From an uncultured Persicobacter sp. (GTDB taxonomy: Bacteria; Bacteroidota; Bacteroidia; Cytophagales; Cyclobacteriaceae), in assembly GCA_947498325.1 (NCBI GenBank), contig CANMKE010000030.1:1-61180 (forward strand): 61,180 nt of DNA, written 5' to 3'. Positions within the stretch are counted from its first letter, which is position 1; every line of letters starts with the position of its first letter. The position numbers and the translations under genes are program-made. Under the pieces are notes generated by a model. That model did no database searches, had not been told where the DNA came from, and saw only the letters and a list, made by a program, of their open reading frames with translations. Shown piece by piece: positions 51,176 through 59,137 of this stretch.

Positions 51176-52903
51176 ATGTATCAGCATTTATTTCCCGTTA
51201 ATTGGCAAGCTTTTCATTTTCTCAGACCGCAATTGCTGTGGCTGATTGTTCCCTTGTTGCTGACCGTTATTTTTGGATTGCTGACAGTCGCCAGAAAGGA
51301 AAAATGGCAGAAAGTTATCGCTCCTCATTTACGACCTTATGTGATTTTGAAGGGGAGCCAGAAGAGTAAATTCCTGATGAATATGTTGATGGGGCTTTTA
51401 GGTACACTGATGATTTTGGCACTCGCAGGCCCTGCCTGGAAGAAGATCAACCTGCCTGATAAACAACTCGAAAGTCCCTTTATTATTCTGCTTGACCTAT
51501 CGCAGAGCATGATGGCCAATGATTTTCAACCCAATCGGTTACAGTGGGCAAAATTTAAGATTCAGGACCTACTTGACCTTGATGTCAGGGCACAAACCGC
51601 CTTGATCGGCTATGCAGGAACGGCACATACTATCGTCCCTTTGAGTGAGGATTATCGCATTATTGACTTGCACCTCGAAGGCATCAAACCGACAATTATG
51701 CCATTGCAGGGCTCTGATTTGAACCGTGGATTACAGCAGGTGGACAGCCTGTTGCAAACTCAGCCCTTGAAATCAACGATTTTACTGATGACGGATGAGA
51801 TTGCCGAGCCGCAGGTAAATCTGCTTCAGCAATATGTGCTCAGTCATGATCATCGTTTGATTGTTTTTCCTGTCGCCACCACTCAGGGAAGTGAAATCCC
51901 TCAACCAATGGGTCGGGATGTATTTCGCGATCAGGCGGGTGAGCCTGTCAGGTCTGCGTTGCAGCAACAGTGGTTACAGCAATTATCGGGGGTGAAAAAT
52001 ATTGAAGTGGTACAGCCAACCCTTGACAACAGTGATATAGAAAAAATAGCGAAAGCAGTCCGAACACATTTAAAATACAAGGACGAGCCTCAGACGAAGG
52101 ACGACTGGCAAGACGCAGGTTTGCCCTTGCTTGTCCCTGCGGCATTTTTGCTTCTTTTTTGGTTCAGAAAGGGCTGGGTGCTCTACACCCTGCCTTTATT
52201 ATTGCTGATGGGCTGTCAGTCCAAACCAGACTTTCAGTTCAGAGATTTATGGCTTACTCGGGATTATCAGGCACAAAAGCGGATTGCGAAAGGGGACTAT
52301 GAAGGTGCGGCAAAACTATATGAGGAGCCCATCAGAAAAGGAATTGCCTACTTTAAGGGTGGGGATTATGAACGGGCTATTGCTGCTTTTCAGCAGGATA
52401 CTTCCACCATGGGACAGTACAATCTGGCGCTTTCCTATTTGAAGAATGGCGACTCGCTTTCGGCGCAGATTTTATTTCAGCAGGTGGCAGAAAATGATTC
52501 TTCTTTTGCTCCTGCACAATATTATGAGCAAATGCTTGATCAGTACCTGCTGCAATCTGAACGGGCTGTAAATTTGGACAGTGCCACGGAGGTTTCCGAA
52601 ACAGAACGCGCCAAAAATAAGCAAAATGATAGTATGGAAGATCTTGGTGGCGGTGGTCAGGAGGCCAAGAAGGAGGATATGAAAAAGGAACGCCTTGAAG
52701 AAACGGTGGGAACTGATACCCGTAAAGCGAAAGAATTGGATGAAGTACCAGATGATTTTCAGGCAGAAGACCAAGCGCCTGATAATGCAAAGGTTATGCT
52801 CCAGAAGGTGGATGATGACCCCGCCAATTTTCTGAAGAAAAAGTTCAGAATGCAGTTTAAGAAATATAAAAATAAATCCGCCGATGATGATTCGAAATGG
52901 TAA
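51176..52903 (+). CDS. VWA-TPR fusion membrane protein (BatB/BatC-like)
   Basis: 575 residues. Two N-terminal membrane helices (about 17-38 and 66-86) precede a VWA domain with an intact metal site (D107-L-S109-Q-S111-M). A third hydrophobic stretch near 320-340 ends in LLLMGCQSKP, which looks like an internal lipobox but is simply within the chain. TPR repeats follow (AKGDYEGAAKLYEEPIRKG, FKGGDYERAIAAFQQ, YLKNGDSLSAQILFQQ), then a long charged low-complexity tail. It is effectively BatB and BatC joined in one polypeptide. It overlaps batD by 20 bases. Confidence 0.88.
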   Translation: MYQHLFPVNWQAFHFLRPQLLWLIVPLLLTVIFGLLTVARKEKWQKVIAPHLRPYVILKGSQKSKFLMNMLMGLLGTLMILALAGPAWKKINLPDKQLESPFIILLDLSQSMMANDFQPNRLQWAKFKIQDLLDLDVRAQTALIGYAGTAHTIVPLSEDYRIIDLHLEGIKPTIMPLQGSDLNRGLQQVDSLLQTQPLKSTILLMTDEIAEPQVNLLQQYVLSHDHRLIVFPVATTQGSEIPQPMGRDVFRDQAGEPVRSALQQQWLQQLSGVKNIEVVQPTLDNSDIEKIAKAVRTHLKYKDEPQTKDDWQDAGLPLLVPAAFLLLFWFRKGWVLYTLPLLLLMGCQSKPDFQFRDLWLTRDYQAQKRIAKGDYEGAAKLYEEPIRKGIAYFKGGDYERAIAAFQQDTSTMGQYNLALSYLKNGDSLSAQILFQQVAENDSSFAPAQYYEQMLDQYLLQSERAVNLDSATEVSETERAKNKQNDSMEDLGGGGQEAKKEDMKKERLEETVGTDTRKAKELDEVPDDFQAEDQAPDNAKVMLQKVDDDPANFLKKKFRMQFKKYKNKSADDDSKW

Positions 52904-54233
52904 GCTATTGCCGTCCCTGCAGGTCGGCTTATTGATGGTATTATTGAGCATGCTGGTGATTCCAGAACGGTCCATGGGGCAGGCACTTTGGAGTGATGTG
53001 CATGTAAATAAGTCGACAATTTTTGTTGGAGAGCCTTTCCAGGTGACCATTGCAGTTTATACCTCTACCTGGTTTACTCGGGGAATAGATCCTGGCAATA
53101 TCAAGGTTGAAGGAGCCTACAGCATCTACTTCAGGCCAGAAAACACTTCTTTTACAAAAGACGGACAAACTTATGTTGGCGTAAAACTAATCTATAATGT
53201 GATTCCCCACAAAGCAGGGCCGTTGATTTTCCCTGCGCTGGATATTACCGTGGAGTCCCCTGCCAAAGGAGATTTCAAGGGTAAAAAGCATCGATTAAAA
53301 ACTAAGCCTAAAACAGTCACTGTGCGCAACCCACCTGCAAATGTAGAGAGAAAACAATGGATGGTTGCCAATTCGGCAGATGTTCGGGAGTTCTGGAATG
53401 TGCAAGGGAATCAAGTGAAAGTAGGGGACGTCATACAGCGTAAAATAACGATCAGTGTTTCAGGTACTGTGGCGGAAATGATTCCCGCCGTGGATTTTGG
53501 GGTGGTCAATAATTTAAGAATCTACCCTCAGCGAGCGGTTACGAATAATCAAAAAGGTAAGCGCTCTTTCGGTGGTATGAGAACGGAGCAGGTGCAGTAC
53601 CTTTTTGAAAAGGAAGGGGAGGTCATTATTCCCTCGATAACGGTCAATTGGTTTGATCCCGTTCGAAAGAAACTGTTTAAGAAAACGTTGAAAGAAAAAC
53701 GATTCACGGTTGCGCCCAATCCAAACCTCGGGATGCTCACCACAACAATTGATTCGCTCGAAAATGCACAAAAACAGTCCATGGGACAGCAAGAGCAAAA
53801 AGCAGCGTGGCATTTTTTAGGACTGACCATAAAAGAACTGATTGTTATTTCATTGCTGTTATGTCTTGTATTGCTTTTGTTGAATAAATTTTACCACCCA
53901 CTGAAAGCAAGGTATGTTGAATATTGGTCTTTGTACAAAAATACGGAGCCATATTATTTTCATCAATTTATGAGCGCATTAAAATCCAACGATCCAAACC
54001 TGAAGATCAACAAGCTTTACCTATGGCTCACAAAATTACCGATTGAAATGCCGACGATTGAATGCCTCAATCAAAAAATTAAGGATCAGCATATCGATGC
54101 CGAGCAATCAAAGATAGCGCAATATTATGAAGGGAATGAACAGGAGCTGAACCTTGATGCCAATATTTGGAAAGCCGCCAGAAAAGATGTTTTCACAAAG
54201 CGGGGAAGAAAAGTTCCGTGGGTGAATCCGTAG
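52884..54233 (+). CDS. batD: BatD-family protein
   Basis: 449 residues with a signal peptide ending SMGQ near residue 32. Repeated beta-sandwich domains begin VHVNKSTIFVGEPFQVTIAVYT, and YNVIPHKAGPLIFPALDITVE, VGDVIQRKITISVSG and YLFEKEGEVIIPSITVNWFDP follow, all typical of BatD. A transmembrane helix at about 313-333 precedes a cytoplasmic helical tail. BatD proteins are periplasmic partners of the VWA proteins; the family name comes from an aerotolerance phenotype, but the biochemical role is unclear. It is the last gene of the operon. Confidence 0.9.
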   Translation: MMIRNGKLLPSLQVGLLMVLLSMLVIPERSMGQALWSDVHVNKSTIFVGEPFQVTIAVYTSTWFTRGIDPGNIKVEGAYSIYFRPENTSFTKDGQTYVGVKLIYNVIPHKAGPLIFPALDITVESPAKGDFKGKKHRLKTKPKTVTVRNPPANVERKQWMVANSADVREFWNVQGNQVKVGDVIQRKITISVSGTVAEMIPAVDFGVVNNLRIYPQRAVTNNQKGKRSFGGMRTEQVQYLFEKEGEVIIPSITVNWFDPVRKKLFKKTLKEKRFTVAPNPNLGMLTTTIDSLENAQKQSMGQQEQKAAWHFLGLTIKELIVISLLLCLVLLLLNKFYHPLKARYVEYWSLYKNTEPYYFHQFMSALKSNDPNLKINKLYLWLTKLPIEMPTIECLNQKIKDQHIDAEQSKIAQYYEGNEQELNLDANIWKAARKDVFTKRGRKVPWVNP

Positions 54234-54642
54234 GGTGCCCTGATGAGGAGTTGGGCGTGCTCTTATGATTTCTCTATTTACATCATGAACAATAAAAGTA
54301 CCTGCAATGGTTATCTATTTTTTTCTCAAATCACCAAAATGGTTTGGATCGTTAGATGAAAATAGCCCTTCTTCTTATTTTATATAAACCGCTTTTCTTA
54401 TCATTTATTAAAGCACCAATGTTCTAAATTGTTGAATAGATAAGGCAGCCTGAAAATCTTTCAGTGCAAACTTAAAGAAAATTTGGTGTGTTGATTTCAG
54501 CAGGTTTTCTTTTGCCTTGTAGGACAAGTATATGAGTAATATTTGATTTATTGATTGCTTTTGGGCCCAAAGTGGTTAAAAGATACAATTATAAACATGC
54601 CAAGTGTACTCCGCCAATAGAAATGGGCATAGCGGATTTTAG
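54234..54642. other. intergenic region between batD and the zinc-ribbon gene
   Basis: About 400 bases between two convergent genes. AT-rich, no supported frame, no palindrome resembling the cassette sites and no clear terminator. This is also the junction between the Bat operon and the recombinase/cassette region. Confidence 0.4.
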
Positions 54643-55065
54643 CTATTTTGGCTTGATTTTGCGCCATGGATCGAAATGGTAATTATTCATATAATCCTGA
54701 AATTTGACAATAATTACTTTTTTCGTGTGGCCTTCCAATATGGCTGAGTAACCGTATTCAAAACTGAAATAGTAGACCTTATTTTGATTGGTGATATATA
54801 TTCGGCTGAAAGCTTCAAAGTTGAAACCATGTGCATCGAGGACTTCCTTTCTGACAATCCCCTTGCCCTCAGGAGATAACTTTTTTAAAATCCCGCGATT
54901 ATGCCTGATGATTTTTAATTGGGTATTTTCAATGGCAAATTCTACCGTTCTGCGGTTATTATGATAAGCTGATCGGCACTTGGCATCACAAAATTTACGG
55001 TCAGTCCGTCCTGCTGTTAACCCCTTTAGACAATACTTGCACTCACTTTTATTCAAATTGATCAT
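54643..55065 (-). CDS. small zinc-ribbon protein divergent from the recombinase
   Basis: 140 residues. The N-terminus holds a four-cysteine ribbon, CKYCLKGLTAGRTDRKFCDAKC, followed by RSAYHNNRR, a pattern common in small Bacteroidota proteins with DUF2116-like Zn ribbons. The rest is basic then beta-rich (FSRIYITNQNKVYYFSFEYGYSAI) with no family I can name. It may bind nucleic acid. It is divergent from the recombinase across 73 bases that should contain both promoters, so it could be a regulator or accessory factor of the array, but this is only positional inference. Confidence 0.65.
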   Translation of the reverse strand: MINLNKSECKYCLKGLTAGRTDRKFCDAKCRSAYHNNRRTVEFAIENTQLKIIRHNRGILKKLSPEGKGIVRKEVLDAHGFNFEAFSRIYITNQNKVYYFSFEYGYSAILEGHTKKVIIVKFQDYMNNYHFDPWRKIKPK

Positions 55066-55138
55066 AAACGCTTTTAATCGTTTCTAAACGTATATAATCC
55101 GCAAAGGATATCCGCTGCAGCGTTGGATAAATAAAAAG

Positions 55139-56278
55139 ATGAACAAGCGGATTCGATTAAATAAAGTCCAGGTAGAGGGTAAAGCCTATTTCCACATCAT
55201 CTACCCCAATGAATATGGCATAAAACAGTTGCTCAAACAATTACCTGATATTCGGTGGTTTGCACCCATGAAATGGGTAATCATTCCTCATAGTAAATAC
55301 CATATGCAAATGGTTTTTCGACAATTCAAGGGTATCGCCTGGGTGGATGCTGCAAAGGCATTTGAGGGTGAAAATGATAATTCAAATACATTTGATGGCC
55401 TGAGGAACCGATATGAGCGAGAACAAAAACACCTGTCACATTTCGACGCTTTGCAAGCAGTGCTCAATCGGCTTGAGGGGCTAAGGTACAGTTTAAATAC
55501 CGCAAGGTCGTATATGAGTTGCCTGAGTTTATTTTTTGACACCTTTAAACATTGTGAGCCTAAAGACATTGAACGTCTTGAAATTGAGAAATTTCTTCTT
55601 GGACTGGTTCGTGAGAAAAATATCGCTGCTTCTACCCAAAATCAATATATCAATGCCATTAAGTTTTATTATGAGCACATCGAGCAACGAGATTCACGGT
55701 ACTATCATGTCTCCCGACCTATAAAACCAGATCAACTGCCTAAAGTGATCAGTAAAGATGAGGTTAGCAGAATCCTGAAGGTGGTAAAAAATGTCAAACA
55801 CCTCGCCCTGCTTTCGTGTATCTATAGCGCAGGATTGAGAGTGTCTGAAGTTTGTAAGCTAAAAGTATCAGATATTGATTCCAACCGGATGATCATTAAT
55901 ATTTCTGGTGGCAAAGGGAAGAAAGACCGTATAAGCCTTCTCGCTGAGTTTACCTTAAAAGTACTGAGGGATTATTTTAAAATTTATCGACCCAATGATT
56001 ATTTGTTTCCAGGCGAACGCCCTGATTTACCTTACAGCACATCAAGTGTAAGGAAATTGTTAGCGAAGTACGCTTTTATGGCTAATATAGGAAAGAAGGT
56101 CAATCCACATATGTTGCGCCATAGCTTTGCCACTCACCTGCTTGAGGATGGTGTCGATCTCCGCTATATTCAAACCCTTTTGGGCCATAGCTCAAGTAAA
56201 ACCACAGAAATCTATACTTTTGTGTCAACGAAAAATTTAAAAAAAATGGTTAACCCACTGGATTCCATAGGATTGTGA
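55139..56278 (+). CDS. tyrosine recombinase adjacent to the cassette array
   Basis: 379 residues. About 1-75 form an extra N-terminal beta-rich domain (YFHIIYPNEYGIKQLLKQLP, WFAPMKWVIIPHSKY). A SAM-like core-binding domain (about 98-190) and the catalytic domain follow. All catalytic residues are visible: R234, K259, H324-x-x-R327, H350 and nucleophile Y359 (TTEIYTF). The end, VNPLDSIGL, resembles the SPLD ending of IntI proteins. However, the segment between the Lys strand and HxxR has normal XerC/D length, so the extra patch that defines IntI seems absent. Its 3' end is next to the first attC-like site and it points toward the array. I infer it excises and inserts the cassettes. Confidence 0.9.
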   Translation: MNKRIRLNKVQVEGKAYFHIIYPNEYGIKQLLKQLPDIRWFAPMKWVIIPHSKYHMQMVFRQFKGIAWVDAAKAFEGENDNSNTFDGLRNRYEREQKHLSHFDALQAVLNRLEGLRYSLNTARSYMSCLSLFFDTFKHCEPKDIERLEIEKFLLGLVREKNIAASTQNQYINAIKFYYEHIEQRDSRYYHVSRPIKPDQLPKVISKDEVSRILKVVKNVKHLALLSCIYSAGLRVSEVCKLKVSDIDSNRMIINISGGKGKKDRISLLAEFTLKVLRDYFKIYRPNDYLFPGERPDLPYSTSSVRKLLAKYAFMANIGKKVNPHMLRHSFATHLLEDGVDLRYIQTLLGHSSSKTTEIYTFVSTKNLKKMVNPLDSIGL

Positions 56279-56368
56279 TAGAGCGAAAAAACATACTTTG
56301 TATTGTTAAAATAATATTTTAACTTGAGTCTAAGGTTCGGTTAATGGGACCCAAAGGCCGAAGGTCTA

Positions 56369-56441
56369 TGTAACATATATCAGGAATTCCCCCATATATT
56401 GCAGCCTATGAGGGAAGTATCCTGATATAAACAAGTTATCT
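56369..56441. other. attC/attI-like site 0, proximal to the recombinase
   Basis: Left core GTAAC, arms TATATCAGGA (56376-56385) and TCCTGATATA (56420-56429) plus an inner TTCCCCCATA/TATGAGGGAA pair, and right core AAG^TTATCTC. It is the shortest palindrome of the series and has AAG instead of CCG before the junction. It is either the insertion site or the attC of a lost cassette. Confidence 0.6.
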
Positions 56442-57087
56442 CTGCTGAAAATAGTGGTCTATCTTGGTTATCAGAATGAGGATATACGTGAATACTTTAA
56501 GGTAAAGTGTTAATAAATAGAAGTATAACAAGAGTTTATCAAAATTAATTCAGCGTTGATTTGACAATTGCGGTGTCGCATGGATTGGGAATTTCAAAAA
56601 TATTAGATCGACCATAAATGGTTTTTGGCTTCCGATTTTCAAAGCAAAAAAACGAACAATAGCTAAACGTGATTCAACATTTTTTCAATTCAATTTAGCG
56701 TGACCATAAATGGTTTCAAGCCGCAGACTTTCATACATTTTTTTCAACAACGGTGATCGCTAAACGTTAAAATTGGACGCACCTGCCATCAATAAATCGG
56801 AACTTATTTTTTATAATAAGTTACGTTGAGAAATAGTTGATTAGATTAATTGAACACCTCGAAGAAATTACACTCATCGATTCGATGAAATTGGGACGAT
56901 GAAAAGAGATAACACTATATATAGCGCACAGGGGTTTCTGTGGGTGATGAAACCTCAAATCCAAATCAGCCATCGCCCAAGTTTTGAATCGATTTAGCAG
57001 AGCAAATAAAACAGATTCAAAACTTGGGCTTGGATCAGACCGTGAGCTTCGGAAGGATAAAATCCCCAGCGCACCATATACACACCG
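56436..57087 (+). repeat. cassette 0: ORF-less cassette, first copy
   Basis: 652 bases from the TT after the site-0 junction to the G of the next junction. No convincing ORF on either strand. About 90% identical by eye to 58478-59119, with the same ends. It begins TTATCTCT, the exact reverse complement of AGAGATAA in its own left core at 56905. It holds two ACCATAAATGGT palindromes at 56611 and 56703, 92 bases apart. The first 75 bases have a short open frame without a start codon. Possible roles are promoter, operator or small-RNA cassette; none is shown. Confidence 0.82.
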
Positions 57088-57095
57088 TTGTAACC
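56905..57095. other. attC-like site 1 (long form)
   Basis: Left core AGAGATAAC (56905-56913), right junction CACCG^TTGTAACC with the cut after 57087. The outer arms pair imperfectly (ATATATAGCGCACAGGGG with CCCCAGCGCACCATATA). The inner arms at 56975-56990 and 57014-57029 are a perfect 16-base inverted repeat. Confidence 0.82.
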
Positions 57096-57119
57096 AATTT
57101 GGAAAAATGTAAAGTTGAA

Positions 57120-57641
57120 ATGAAAATATTTGAAACAGAAAGGTTAATAATTAGGAGATTAAAAAATAGTGATTCTGATTGTTATTTTGATATGATGAAA
57201 AATCCAAATGTAATGAATCCTATTCCAAGAAAAATTATGTCAAGAGAAGAAAGTGATAATCACTTAAAAGATTTTCTAAATACAAATGAGAATTTGACAG
57301 ATATAAAAGTTTGGGGAATTGAAATAAAGGATGAAAATGAATTTATAGGACTTTGTGCTTTTTTAAAAAATAATGAAAACGAAGATGAAATAGGTTATCG
57401 TTTGAGAGAAAAGTTTTGGGGTAAAGGATTTGGAACTGAAATAGCAAAAGGATTAATATTATTTGGTTTTGAGAAAATGAAATTAGATAAAATAACTGCT
57501 GATGTGTCAATTACAAATCATAATTCAATAAAAATATTAGAAAAATTTATGCTTCAGAGTAAAGAATTTTTCAATGAGTCAGATAATTGTATCGATAGGA
57601 GATATGAAGTAATAAAAAAAACAGGTTACAACAAAGTGTAA
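57120..57641 (+). CDS. GNAT-family N-acetyltransferase (RimJ/RimL type), cassette 1
   Basis: 173 residues from the ATG at 57120 (MKIFETERLIIRRL); the frame is open across the junction from 57024, but that part belongs to the previous cassette. ETERLIIRRLKNSD, GLCAFLKNNENEDEIGYRLREKFWGKGFGTEIAKGLILFGF (the acetyl-CoA motif GKGFGTE) and ITADVSITNHNSIKILEKF are clear RimJ/RimL-type GNAT features. It acetylates an unknown amine, possibly a protein N-terminus, amino acid or drug. It is strikingly AT-rich compared with the PUL and Bat genes, as expected for a captured gene. Its stop codon lies inside the attC-like site that follows. Confidence 0.87.
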   Translation: MKIFETERLIIRRLKNSDSDCYFDMMKNPNVMNPIPRKIMSREESDNHLKDFLNTNENLTDIKVWGIEIKDENEFIGLCAFLKNNENEDEIGYRLREKFWGKGFGTEIAKGLILFGFEKMKLDKITADVSITNHNSIKILEKFMLQSKEFFNESDNCIDRRYEVIKKTGYNKV

Positions 57642-57701
57642 ATTTCACTTTCTGCCGCAGGCGCAACACAGAAAGCGAAACTTACACAAACCGTTGTGCC
57701 C
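57624..57701. other. attC-like site 2
   Basis: Left core GGTTACAAC at 57624-57632 is the exact reverse complement of GTTGTAACC at the 5' end of cassette 1 (57087-57095). The arms AGTGTAAATTTCACTTTCTG and CAGAAAGCGAAACTTACAC pair closely. Right junction AAACCG^TTGTGCCC, cut after 57693. Confidence 0.85.
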
Positions 57702-57711
57702 AATTTGAAAA

Positions 57712-58353
57712 ATGACCGAAACGAAAGTCAAATACACGGAAAAAGAAATTCTTGAAATCTTTAAGGAACAACACCGCCTTTGCAGTCCACTTGACCCAGA
57801 AGCTGACCTCTGGGCGGAAATTATGGATGAAATGATAGTTCGTGACTGGAGATGGGCTGACGACTTACCCGGTTGGAAAAAGTTGAGTGAATTTTTAAAT
57901 CAAGAATTTCGAGTTCAGATAAGTCAAGAAGAATGGCAAAACGTACTGGAACCGGCAGGGAAAAGAAAACTCATAGAAGTTTGCCGACTTCTTTCAAATT
58001 ACGCTGAAAAAGACATTTATGAACCAAAGACTCTGTTCGGTAAACCATGTTTAAAGGCAGGAGTATTCCTAACAATCAAAAAGAACCTTAAGGACAAAGG
58101 AGTAGATGTATCAGAACTTCGACCCTCTTCCTCATTGACAGCATATATAGATAAGCATTTCTCGCTAGTAATAGAAGAAATCACGCTGACGGGAACAAAA
58201 CCCATTGACAAAATCGAAATCCGAAAGAAGAAAAAAGGATTTTGGGATGCGATCAATATTTTCGACTCTGACAGATACGAAACGCTGACTGGCGACATAA
58301 AGACATTCCGTGATTTGACGGAGAAAATAATTGAAGAAAAAAATAAAAACTAG
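57712..58353 (+). CDS. hypothetical cassette protein, cassette 2
   Basis: 213 residues, start 19 bases after the junction. The sequence is charged and mostly helical, with W-rich MDEMIVRDWRWADDLPGWKKLSEFLNQEF early on. It has no signal peptide, membrane segment or motif I recognise, so it is probably cytosolic. The lysine-rich end (EKIIEEKNKN) runs into the attC-like site: the stop codon and left core AGGCACAAC share bases. It is the only gene of its cassette and in the same orientation as the others. The function is unknown. Confidence 0.75.
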   Translation: MTETKVKYTEKEILEIFKEQHRLCSPLDPEADLWAEIMDEMIVRDWRWADDLPGWKKLSEFLNQEFRVQISQEEWQNVLEPAGKRKLIEVCRLLSNYAEKDIYEPKTLFGKPCLKAGVFLTIKKNLKDKGVDVSELRPSSSLTAYIDKHFSLVIEEITLTGTKPIDKIEIRKKKKGFWDAINIFDSDRYETLTGDIKTFRDLTEKIIEEKNKN

Positions 58354-58485
58354 GCACAACAACGCATATAGCTTATGGCGGGTGCATGGTTACCAGAAAG
58401 GTTTTCGCTCCGTAGCAAGATTTGGTTTCAGCGGACAGGAAAGTGCTCCGAAACCGCCACAAGCCATATTCAAACCGTTATCTCT
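58352..58485. other. attC-like site 3
   Basis: Left core AGGCACAAC (58352-58360) matches the start of cassette 2 (GTTGTGCCC) at eight of nine bases. The outer arms CATATAGCTTATGGCGG and CCGCCACAAGCCATATT pair with few mismatches. Right junction AAACCG^TTATCTCT, cut after 58477. Confidence 0.85.
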
Positions 58486-59119
58486 GCTAAAAATAGCGGT
58501 CTATCTTGGTTATCAGTATGAAGATATGTGTGAATACTTTAAGGTAAAGTGTTAATAAATAGTTGTATAACAAAAGTTTATCAAAATTAACCCAGCGTTG
58601 ATTTGACAATTGCGGTGTAGGAAGGATTGGGAATTTCAAAAATATTAGATTGACCATAAATGGTTTTTGGCTTCTTATTTTCAAAGCAGAAAAACGAACA
58701 ATGGCAAAACGTGATTCAGCATTTTTTCAATTCAATTTAGCGTGACCATAAATGGTTTCAAGGCGCAGATTTTCAAACATTTTTTTCAACAACGGTGATC
58801 GCTAAACGTTAAAATTGGACGCACCTGACATCAATAAATCGGAACTTAAATTTTATAATAAGTTACGTGAATAGAAAGTTGATTAGACTATCAGAACAAA
58901 ACTCATCGATTCGATGAAATTGGGAACGATGAAAAAGAGATAACACTATATATAGTGCACAGGGGGGGCTGTGGGTGATGAAACCTTAAATCCAAATCAA
59001 CCATCGCCCAAGTTTTGAATCGATTTAGCAAAGCAAATAAAACAGATTCAAAACTTGGGCTTGGAAATAAACCGCCAGCTTCGGAAGGATAAAATCCCCA
59101 GCGCACCATATACACACCG
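58478..59119 (+). repeat. cassette 3: ORF-less cassette, second copy
   Basis: 642 bases, the second copy of cassette 0, with the same TTATCTCTGC start and the same CACACCG end, and substitutions and small indels spread along its length. ACCATAAATGGT palindromes lie at 58653 and 58745, again 92 bases apart. The reading frames differ from copy 1, which argues against coding. Short frames seen on either strand are not conserved between the two copies. Confidence 0.82.
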
Positions 59120-59128
59120 TTACCACAC
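58936..59128. other. attC-like site 4 (long form)
   Basis: Left core AGAGATAAC (58936-58944) matches TTATCTCT at the start of the same cassette. The inner 16-base perfect inverted repeat is at 59006-59021 and 59045-59060. Right junction CACCG^TTACCACAC, cut after 59119. Confidence 0.82.
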
Positions 59129-59137
59129 ATTTAAGAA

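Noticed and set aside
52190-52230. Internal lipobox (LLLMGC) suggesting a separate BatC lipoprotein
   Set aside because: The reading frame is continuous from the VWA part and no good start codon precedes the hydrophobic stretch, so a fused protein is simpler.
58331-58555. Plus-strand frame of about 74 codons across attC-like site 3
   Set aside because: It runs through the palindrome and cassette junction, and the equivalent frame in the other copy of the ORF-less cassette is not conserved as protein.
58903-59130. Minus-strand frame of about 75 codons at the end of cassette 3
   Set aside because: It lies entirely within the attC-like palindrome and has no conserved counterpart in copy 1.
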